DNA from: Hormiphora californensis
Taxonomy: Eukaryota; Ctenophora; Tentaculata; Cydippida; Pleurobrachiidae
Assembly: GCA_020137815.1 (NCBI GenBank)
Contig: CM035360.1
Span: 3,831,558-3,895,557 of the forward strand
Length of the DNA: 64,000 nucleotides
Reading direction: 5' to 3'
A program made the position numbers and the translations under genes. This document shows, piece by piece, positions 55,634 through 64,000 of this stretch. How positions within the stretch are numbered: the first letter of the stretch is position 1; every line of letters starts with the position of its first letter. The notes under the pieces were generated by a model, which was not told the DNA's origin, did no database searches, and saw only the letters and a program-made list of their open reading frames with translations.

Positions 55634-58600
55634 ATGAATCAAAAATCAGCCCAGCTAGTGCTTGGAATCACTGCCATAATATTTCTAATTGTGGCAACTC
55701 TTTTTACTCTCCTGCTCAACCGAGGAACATTCCCTACTAACCACCGCGCATTTGATTTGAACGACAAATCAATATCCTACCCATACCTTCCGAATACAAT
55801 CAACGGATATGTCAATGTCGCTATTAACACTATCATTTCCTTGGGAATTGGAATAACTTGGATATTTTACCACAAATCACAAATCCGGGTCCATAGCAAC
55901 TTCACGATCCTGGCATCACTCCTGATCTACAACATTGCAATGGGTGGTATGCTGGTGAACTTGTTTACCAACGTTTTCAAGCACATGATCGGGGGATTGA
56001 GGCCCCATTTCATGGCCAAGTGTATGGTAAATGAAACAGTGAAGGATGAAATCTTCAATAAAACGGGCGGCACCTGGGTGGATATTGATTACTCTGAGAT
56101 TATCTGTACAAACACCCATAAACCTGAATATCGGTGGTCTCATCCCCTCTGGACATTCTTCAACGGTAAGTCACACGCTAAACACAGAATTTGAACACAC
56201 ATCTGAAATTTGTAAACCTGTAATGCAATCGATTTAGGGCAGAGGAAGGGTGTCTAATTCATTACACGTATTTTTGGAACTCATATATCACACGTTAATG
56301 CTCTGTCAGGCCAATGCTCTGACCACAGTTCTCACGCGCTCTGTGTGCAGAACCTTATTTGAGAGAAACGAAAATGGGTCAGACCAATGCTTGTGTTACT
56401 ACATCAAAATCCCCCGCCGCATTATGAACAAGTTTATGCTGCATACACTGTTCTTTGGTTGTACCCCGTATCTTCACTACCTGGCGGCGCCATGCGACAC
56501 CGATTTGATTCTGACAGGGCGCTCAGATGGGGGTCCACGGCGCCAGACAGTATCTTCACTATCATCAGCTACTGATCTAGTGAAATGTACGACGTCAATG
56601 ACGTCACATCATTGAAACTTTCTGTTGAGCATGTGGTATTATAATGCAGCAGCCCTGCAGTGGAATTCAGCTGTCAACTTTTTTTGCATCTCTGTGATAG
56701 ATTTTGCTCTTAAAAATTGCAGCATCTGTGTGTCATGGCCAGGCACATACAGCAGGCTTCTCAATATCTCTGTGTCTCTTTCTCTCTCCCACTCTCTCAC
56801 CATATCTCTCATCACATCTCTCTCTTATCTCTCACTATCCTCCCTGCTATTTTGACTGTCTCTCTCCCACTCTCTCACCGTATCTCTCTCTCCTACTCTC
56901 TCTCCCACTATCTCTATCTCACCAACTGCTATTTTGACTGCCTCTCTACGTACTCAGTGCAAGATCTGTCACCTCTCTGTCACGAGAGGAAGAAGAATCA
57001 TTTCAACTGTCACAATGTCGCTAACGCTGCATCACTGCCCCGTCATTATCTCCTGCACTTGCACCACTATATTCCTACTGGTAGCTAACATCCATCATAC
57101 AATTCACCTGATCTTATCCCTACTACTGTTCATGGGTTCTCGATCCATGATCCCAACCTCAACTACCCCATCCTCCCATCCTCTTCCATCCCTGGTCCCT
57201 GCTATCCTGGGCCTCTGTCTTGTTTTGGAAGCGTGTCTACTAGCAGTGAACACTATCACCCGGAAGTCTCCCTTCGTGTACCTATTCGCTGGATGTGGCA
57301 ACTTCCTCACTCTCTCCTTGACAACCCTTATCAAGAGGCTGGCCGGGGAGATGAGGCCTTGTTTTTTGGGAATGTGCCAGCCGAATTCTACCCTGGCTCC
57401 GGATGGTGTGGTCAATGCTTCTCTTGCTAGAGTGATCTGTCTGGGGCATGAGGCAGATGATGCTCGCCACTCTTTTCCATCTCGTCATACCAGTCAGGTA
57501 GCTTCACTTTATTTCATATGTTAGAGTTCGGAAAAACAAGTACCGAGCAGCTATATTAGTACCCTCTGTAAAGTGCAAACTTGTTAGTTGCTAAATTAGG
57601 GGCATTTATCACCGACTTGAGGGTGGGGGTTGTAAGCTAGCTAAGCCGTGCCAATTTATTGCTTCGAAAATGTAATTCCTCTTCTGTTTTTCAGGCGTTC
57701 TACGGTATGATTCTATCAATACTACTGCTCAACGATTTCAAGTGGACCCTTCCCTTCCAACCTATCAAGATGTCGCTCCAGTTCTGTATGCTAACCTTTG
57801 CCACCTGGGTTGGAGCCACTAGAATTATGGGTAGGTAGTAATAATAATTACCGACTATGTTCTGGTGCCCGATCTCACGCATGGTTTCAGAATAACCACC
57901 CAACCACCCTTCTCCGTCAGACTAACCACCCTTCCCTCCTCCCCTCTCCCTCAGACTACCTCGATTAATAACCCCTACCCTCAGACTAACCACCAAAACA
58001 CCCTCTCCCTCAGACTACCATCACCACTGGTACGACGTGCTAGCGGGTCACTTCTTGGGACATTCTTTGCAGTCTTCACATACCACTGGTTTATTGTGCC
58101 CGTTATACGGCTGTTCCTGGAGAATGCCAAAGAGGAGGAAGCTGTGCCAGGGAATTCCTCTCTCCAACGTGAGTTAAACAGACACAGCTGAATGTGTAAT
58201 TGCCGTGTAATTACCGTGTAATTATCGTGTAATTAATTGTTAATTAGTATGTAATTAGTGAGATGTATGTAATGTGATGTTTTGTTCATTCTTTCTCCAC
58301 GACGAGACCGTCTGAACAATCAACAATGTGTTAAATGATCAATATTACAGACAAAGTCCCGATAGACCGACAGACTTCGGAGCTCCTACTGATAGAGTAA
58401 GCTGCAGCTTGATTGAAATCTGAAATTCTTCTCCGTGTGTTTTTTGTGTTCGTGTGCAAACTCTTTTTGGCACCCCCTGTTTTATCGATTTGAGTTGGAC
58501 TTTATCTTTTAGTTGTACTTGTATTGTTCATACTCAATCGCCCTTACGAGGCAGTATGGACAAGTCAAAGTTATCTTTGAGGCTCCTAGCTCTCTTAAAG

Positions 58601-60419
58601 TGCCACCGATAACTAGATGTAAACAATTGCAGTGTAGTTGTCAGAGGAGAGTCCGAACTCCGCCACAGAGTCAACAAAATATTAATGTAACCAATCCTAG
58701 ACAGTAGACAATCCTAGATATATACTCAGTCATAGCATTATTTATGAATACACGACCCGTTAGTCCGGTCGTATCTGCTGAACCCTGCAGTCTGAACTCT
58801 GAGCTAAACAAGTCTGTTACTTTTACCGAAAAGAAAATCTAAGATATCATGCATTCAAAGCATTTTAAGAATTCCAATTTCTAAGTCAAAACTCAAAGAT
58901 TCTTTTGAAAAAGCCATTGCTGAAGCTCTTGCGGGGTACAAAACTAAAATCTCTCCAAGTTTCTAAACAGCTAGTTTGTTAATTAATGTATAATTAAATA
59001 ATTAAGTTATGCATATAATAACCACACATCAGGGAACAAGAGTAGGGAGCTGACGAACCCGTCTGTAGAAAATGGAGGCTGGGTAAACGCTCAAAGTGTG
59101 AGGCTAACTTGACCGATGATTATGATGCATAATACTAATCTGATATACTATCTGTCAAGACAAATTATATATTTCATGTTTTAAGATTAAATACGCTTGT
59201 TAAGCTGGATTCAGCATGAGAGATGAACCTTAGCATTCGAACTAATCTGTATGCCGTACGGTACACCACAACTCGTAGCACTGATATAAACTACACACTC
59301 TGTAGTCTGTTGAGAAAATTAATACTTGTAAAATTTATCATGATTATGTAGATACACGTGTACGTACGCATACTGATTGAATATACAAATATCCAACAAG
59401 TAATGTTAAAATTTAATTTCTTAAAAAAAGGCTTCCCTAGCATGATTACAAACCTAGAATGTTCTATAGACGACAGACAAGTTTACATGTTGCAAGTTTG
59501 ACAAATTCTTTCTGATATTATACGGGCGCAGGGTGCATTTGACAGTTTTCCTGCCTAACCTAGGAATTCTTGTACTCACACTATTAGTAATTACAATTTA
59601 CATACACGATATATAAAGCACACACACACTGACACACTGACATACTGAGAAATGCGACAATACATGACTTTCCGGGTCTTTGTGTTGCTCTGCCGACCCC
59701 TCACAGTGTGAGCTACACATTCTTTGTTTAACACTAAAATATACTACAAACCCCTACTAAATCTTCTTGCATGTTAAAGTGTAAGCGAAACAACAACGAA
59801 CTGGCTGCGCGTTCCGCAACGTTGCGCATGTGAATCTCTCCGGTGAGATCGTTATGCGCAACGAATGCGCGACGCGCAGCCAGTTCGTTGTTGTTTCGCT
59901 TTCACTTTAAAGTCGGATTTTTTGAAACTGTCGCCCCCCCCTTTTCACACGCAGCGTCGTATTTGCGCGTGACAGCCCCCACTTGCTCTCACTTTTCGGC
60001 AAAAACCTGCATATCATCGGAAAGAGCATAATTTTGTGAGTCCGTAAAACTTTGGTTTGACGAAATTGGTCTAGAAACAAAGGCGTGAGAGCGAAAACAA
60101 GTTTCCGACACGCAAATAAAAACTCGCGTGCCACCCAGGGGGGCGACAGTTTCAAAAAATCCGACTTTACTACCCAGCTCTTTCAAATCTCAACTACAAT
60201 ATAATCTATGTGCTGCTGATTTATCGATAGCAAGTTTCTCATTTTCACAGCAACTAAAAGCTAACACTCTCTCTTTACAGGGATAACATACGGGTCAGTA
60301 CCGTGAACCATCATCTCTCAACAGTACCAGAGGTAGCCCAAGATACCGCCCCGCCCATTATATCACAGGCTGCTATTGAGGTTGAGATGGATCCAGTGAA
60401 AGAAACTCATGAACTGTGA
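55634..60419 (+). CDS. PLPP: Lipid phosphate phosphatase (PAP2/PLPP) locus, two alternative first coding exons
   Basis: Exon 1a 55634-56165 and exon 1b 57015-57497 each encode three membrane spans plus the C1 motif (KHMIGGLRP; KRLAGEMRP) and stop at the same point inside C2, both in phase 0. Shared exons follow: 57695-57830, 58014-58168 (C3: TRIMDYHHHWYD, and more spans), 58351-58396 and 60281-60419 (polar tail ending KETHEL). These enzymes remove phosphate from lipids such as phosphatidic acid on the outer membrane face. Oddities: in 1a the PSGHSS of C2 appears only after a one-base shift within CCCC; in 1b C2 reads PSRH; in 58014-58168 one base seems missing after VLAG. The downstream phases fit only if that base is restored. 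Predicted lengths are about 319 (1b) and 335 (1a) residues. Polymorphism, sequencing error and decay are all possible. Confidence 0.78.
56303..56391. repeat. CTGTCAG-family MITE, copy 2
   Basis: CTGTCAGGCCAATGCTCTGACC at the left, GGGTCAGACCAATGC at the right; in the intron between exons 1a and 1b. Confidence 0.7.
56480..56550. repeat. Small GGCGGCGCC palindromic repeat, copy 5
   Basis: CCTGGCGGCGCCATGCG … CCACGGCGCCAGACAG, with GATTTGATTCTGA and GCGCTCAGATGG inside. Confidence 0.75.
59774..59910. repeat. Foldback repeat, TTAAAGTG ends
   Basis: AAGCGAAACAACAACGAACT … AGTTCGTTGTTGTTTCGCTT inverted arms of about 50 bp, directly abutting the next MITE. Lies in the last intron of the phosphatase gene. 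Confidence 0.85.
59908..60169. repeat. TAAAGTCGG-family MITE, copy 2
   Basis: Perfect ends TAAAGTCGGATTTTTTGAAA and their inverse, about 30 bp, TA-bounded. See the copy at 52644-52962. Confidence 0.88.
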
Positions 60420-60431
60420 CAGAAAGAACAG

Positions 60432-60646
60432 TACATTCGGACCCCGATTTAGTGGCACCCCGATTTAGTGGCACCCCGATTTAGTGGCAGGATTTTTTCC
60501 TCCGATATAGGAAAGTAACATTACATATTTGACCCCGATTTAGTGGCACCCCGATTTAGTTGTGCTGTTGTATGAACAATACAACGATTTAGTGGCAGGA
60601 TTTTTCCCCCGAGGATGCCACTGAATCGGATCGGGGTCCGACTGTA
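60432..60646. repeat. pogo-like MITE, copy with internal tandem units
   Basis: Starts TACATTCGGACCCCGATTTAG and ends GATCGGGGTCCGACTGTA. The CCCCGATTTAGTGGCA unit is repeated several times, and a GTTGTGCTGTTGTATG…CAATACAAC block appears inserted. Confidence 0.75.
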
Positions 60647-61087
60647 GTTGTGGTTATTGCAGTATGTCACATGGGTGAATGGAGAGTGGTGAACAATGTG
60701 ATTTTATAGTTTAAGGATGGACAGATCTGTATTTTAAAGTTGATCGTGCCAGTGATGAATGATGATTGTTCTACATGAACATTACACTTAAATAATGTTA
60801 TTTTGATTTAAACTTTCAGTATGGTTACATTTAGTTAATTTTTCTAGTTTTCGCGACATTTAATTGTTTTTGATACAAAAACATTCTCTTGTTAAATATT
60901 ATATTGGCAGTTTAAATTTGTACAATGAAGTTGAACTCCAGCTGGGTGTTGTTGAGTAACAAGCTGGGTAAATGGCATACAGTGCCCGCCCCAGTGCCCA
61001 GTGCCCACTCAACTGCTCAGTCACTGTATAGGTTTAAAAAAACTCATTAAAAGGTTCTTTTACTTACCCTACTAAAATCCCTTTCAG

Positions 61088-61186
61088 ACACGATAACACT
61101 GATAAAAAACGCACACACGGAGCTAATTAGTTATATCTTGGGGACAGGTAGCGACTGGGACACGACTAGCGAGCTACCAATGCAGG
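61088..61186 (+). CDS. Orphan exon candidate
   Basis: Bounded by CTTTCAG acceptor and a GTATGT donor. One frame is open and reads like protein (TLIKNAHTELISYILGTG, then SDWDTTSELPM). No partner exons were identified; phase 1 in and phase 1 out. It may belong to an unseen gene or be an alternative last part of the phosphatase. Confidence 0.3.
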
Positions 61187-61536
61187 GTATGTATTCTTGA
61201 ACTGTTATACTAACCTGAATTCCTTTGTCTCATATAATAAGACTGTCCTCGGCCCGCTAGGATAAGTAAATCGAGCAGCGTGCGCTATATTACAGTCAGT
61301 GCATGACTAGAATTCCTAGACCAAGAAAGGGGAATATATCTGACCACCATGATACATAATAACGATAGTTATTTTACACGTAATAATATGCGCCTATATC
61401 GATAGCTATCTGTATAATATGGCCAGACCAAAACCTCATTTTTCATAAACACACATATTCTACATTAGACAATTTGACCATTGGGCGGAAAAGAGGGTCT
61501 GTATCAAGACTGTGTGATAGACTCTACAATTGTACT

Positions 61537-61640
61537 CTGTCAGAGTATTGGCCTGACCCTATTTTCATTTCTTTAAAATAAGGTTCTGTGGAGTGCACAA
61601 GAACTGTGGTCAGAACTTAGAGCTATATCGGCCTGACAGG
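61537..61640. repeat. CTGTCAG-family MITE, copy 3
   Basis: CTGTCAGAGTATTGGCCTGACC … GGCCTGACAGG, inverted ends. Confidence 0.7.
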
Positions 61641-62724
61641 TTGTACTCAACTTCCAGTTTACTATGCTTTTCATAATGGGAGTGGTTACTTTAGCTTTGA
61701 TACTGGAGTCTGGAAAGAGCGTGGAAACATCTGGTTGGTTGGATGTTCACATTTCCTGTCGGGTATACAAGACTGCTAATAGACCCTTTTGCCTAGAACC
61801 CGTACTCCTTATTTTACTGCTTTTGCTATTGGGCATACACGACAGCTAACATACTGGTATGCCTAATATATATTTGCCTAGCAGTCCTGGGTAAACGAGA
61901 CTGGGGCATACAAGACGGCCACCCGTGGAAACATCTGGGAGAGTCCAAACAAGGTAAATTGAAACGGCTGAAAGGTTTTCAGTGCAGAAATGATGTGGCA
62001 AGAAAATTCGTTTCATAACTTTTACACAATGGATATGCGAGCTGGATATTTTTTTGGGCTTTGGTTGGGGTCTTTTGAGTGTAAACGCAGAATGGCGGGA
62101 AACGCCCAAGTTTTGGCTGAACCATTTTGTTGATTAAGGGGTACTCAATAACTTTTATTATTATTTTGTAGGTAGATTCAACGCACACATATTATACACG
62201 CTCCGCAACTCGAGTGAGTTGTAGCATCAATATCATTACACACGTGATTTAATCACCTGTTAGCACAGTCTGTATCATTAACCCAACATGTCTTGGTGAG
62301 TTAAAACGCAGTACGCACAATATTATCCGTGATCCTTGTGGTCTTGATGCAATTCGCATTTAAAGCTATATGATCACAGCGCATATAAATCATCGATCTC
62401 TCTATCCGGTATTTTATAAGTTCTCTAATCTCCATATTTCGAAACCACAACATATATAATCCGGTTTTTCGTAACCACTTAAAACTGAGACATATTTACT
62501 GATCTCTCAAACCACTACTCATGTTGGCCAGTTTTCTACGCTTTGATATTTTGTGTTGTCCAGTCTTTATCCAGACACTCATATTTTTTTTAAATATCAG
62601 AATGATTCTCCTGCTGTGCCAATCTTAAGGGGCTGGTTGCACTGTCCAAGGCATCATGATAAAGCGGATTGGGGCCACTTGGGGACCTCCCAACTGGTCT
62701 CGCGTGTATCAGAGTGGAGTCAGA

Positions 62725-63922
62725 ATGATTCTCGCCCTGCTACTCGTTTTACTGCCACTCTCCTCACCTCTCCCTGTGTACAAATCTTGGGTATCCAACC
62801 CCATAATATTCGACTGGGATCTGGAGGGAAAACCTCTGGAGGTGCTCACCAACACAACTGATGGATCTGACGACTTGATAGACCTCTCATTTCCAACGGT
62901 TACAACTTCTCTCAATCTCGCGGTCCGCTTCGGCTCTCCGATGCAGTTCAAGATTTATAGTTGTCAAGACGACTATGAAAACTTCACAACCAACCCACCA
63001 GAATCTCAGAACGACTCCAACTTGAGAGTTTGGAGGTTTGAAAAAACTGAAGAAGTCTTTGAAATTTGGGATGCTGACAATGATATAATTCTGATGAGTT
63101 ACAATTTCAGGTAAATTCAATTTTTTTCAATTGTTCACCCCCTTTTTATTTATTTCGTTTGTGAGTGATATTTATCTTTTTGACGTGCACAAAACAAATC
63201 CACGCAGGAAAGGGGGGTAAACAGTTGAAAAAATGACTTTAGGTAATACAGTGCTGCTTGTAGTCATATTACCGTAATGAAAATACAGTAAGGAGACGGC
63301 ACGTTGCATAACGCGCGGCAAAAAGTGCATGTGTTCAGCACGTACTAGCGCCCTGATTGGCCACGGTTGTGCGTCGTCTTACTGTATCTCCGTTTTCCAT
63401 TACCGTTTTCCCACTACAAGCGACCGTGATAGGTTTGATTTCTTGTCAACCGAAGATTGAAGAATTGACAAACTCATATAGCATTCCGTAAGACACATAT
63501 TTTTTAGTTCCAGTACGAATGCGAAATGTGAAGATTGGAAAGGGGACGTGGTAGACCGGGTTCAGTTTTGGTGGGAAATGGATGAAAGTAAACACCGGGA
63601 TACTGCATCAATCGGATACAGAGGTGAAAGTGATGAAGGTAGGTTAACTTTTTAGCTTAACCTTTTTGAATATTTTGGTAACTGATCCCTGAGAATTCCA
63701 TATAATTCATACAAATAATCCATACGTTTCAGATTGGGTCACGCCAACAAAGTTTCTCCCGTTGAATTTGGAAAAAACACAACTAAACTTTAAGACTAAT
63801 CTTGATGAAGGGGATGGCAGAAGTTTGGGATTTCTCTTTTCTGATCGCCCCAATAAGCCTCGGTTTTTTTGGTTAAATTTTGGAAAACCTATAAGATATA
63901 CGGCAATCTTTTGTAGCAGCTC
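62725..63922 (+). CDS. Secreted protein with tandem W…DWDLE…GDVVD-type domains (partial)
   Basis: Exons 62725-63110, 63508-63638 and 63733-63922 join in phase (2, 1, 2) and the gene runs off the window. The ATG at 62725 begins a signal peptide (MILALLLVLLPLSSPLP); an upstream in-frame ATG at 62656 would put 23 polar residues in front and is less likely. Domain 1 has FDWDLEGKPLEVLTN (29-43), GSPMQFKIYSC and, in exon 2, C-x2-W-K-G-D-V-V-D (136-145) with DTASIGY. Exon 3 restarts the domain: DWVTPTK (173-179), LNLEKTQLNFKTN, then IRYTAIFC. The same motif order occurs in the 25-kb gene. Function unknown. Confidence 0.75.
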
Positions 63923-63938
63923 GTAAGTCAATAAAAAT

Positions 63939-64000
63939 CTGTCAGAGCATTGGCTTGACTCTATTCTCATTTCTTCAAATGTGGTCAGATCATTAGCCCG
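63939..64000. repeat. CTGTCAG-family MITE, copy 4, cut by the window end
   Basis: CTGTCAGAGCATTGGCTTGAC … then TGTGGTCAGATC up to the last base. Confidence 0.6.

Larger units (their letters stand above)
60647..62724. other. Intergenic region with repeats and one orphan exon candidate
   Basis: No complete gene seen apart from the exon candidate at 61088-61186 and the MITE at 61537-61640. Confidence 0.4.

Noticed and set aside
58043-58070. A 26-base intron to explain the frame change in the phosphatase exon
   Set aside because: GT…AG ends exist and would restore frame, but the removed bases encode residues expected in the family, and 26 bases is too short for a normal spliceosomal intron.

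Overview
This window is intron-rich nuclear DNA from an animal. The evidence is split genes with GT-AG introns, an EF-1alpha carrying the opisthokont-type insertion region, secreted proteins with signal peptides, two families of LINE retrotransposons and many small foldback/MITE repeats. No mitochondrial or bacterial signature was seen. I cannot name the phylum; an early-branching marine invertebrate such as a sponge is a guess only.

Layout. 1-1.9 kb holds a large nested inverted repeat and a minisatellite. 1.9-3.1 kb (minus) holds exons of a LIM-domain protein. 3.8-9.0 kb is LINE territory: a 3' fragment and a near-complete two-ORF element on the minus strand. 9.2-13.0 kb holds foldbacks, a retroelement fragment, a pogo-like MITE and a 1.5-kb foldback. 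13.66-19.42 kb (plus) is a nine-exon TRAM1 homologue, whose exon phases all close. 21.3-22.9 kb (minus) is an unrecognised four-exon gene, and 23.8-24.4 kb a possibly damaged gene. 25.26-25.86 kb (minus) is a small secreted protein. 27.77-28.56 kb (plus) is a Ly6/three-finger-like GPI-type protein with a TTTCACTTTC-rich upstream region. 28.8-32.5 kb is the EF-1alpha promoter region and gene. 34.3-38.0 kb (minus) is a seven-exon protein joining UBA-like repeats to an N6-adenine-methyltransferase-like domain. 39.5-50.4 kb (plus) is a partly resolved multi-pass membrane protein; a large intron contains a second two-ORF LINE (41.3-46.3 kb), a tRNA-derived SINE and two very long (TG)n arrays. 53.1-54.7 kb is a five-exon Ral-like GTPase. 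55.6-60.4 kb is a lipid phosphate phosphatase locus with two alternative first coding exons. 62.7-64 kb starts a second secreted gene whose domain is related to the 25-kb one and runs off the window.

Functional themes: the ER translocon (TRAM), translation elongation (EF-1alpha), small-GTPase signalling and lipid phosphatase signalling sit beside two or three lineage-specific secreted/GPI proteins. The observations I rate highest are: (i) a textbook -1 frameshift heptamer in the 22-nt ORF1/ORF2 overlap of the first LINE; (ii) the two interchangeable first exons of the phosphatase; (iii) a new-looking secreted domain shared by two genes in the window; (iv) the UBA-like/methyltransferase fusion, with an EF-1alpha that lacks four of five lysines methylated in human eEF1A; (v) a hAT-type MITE whose target-site duplication copied a splice donor.
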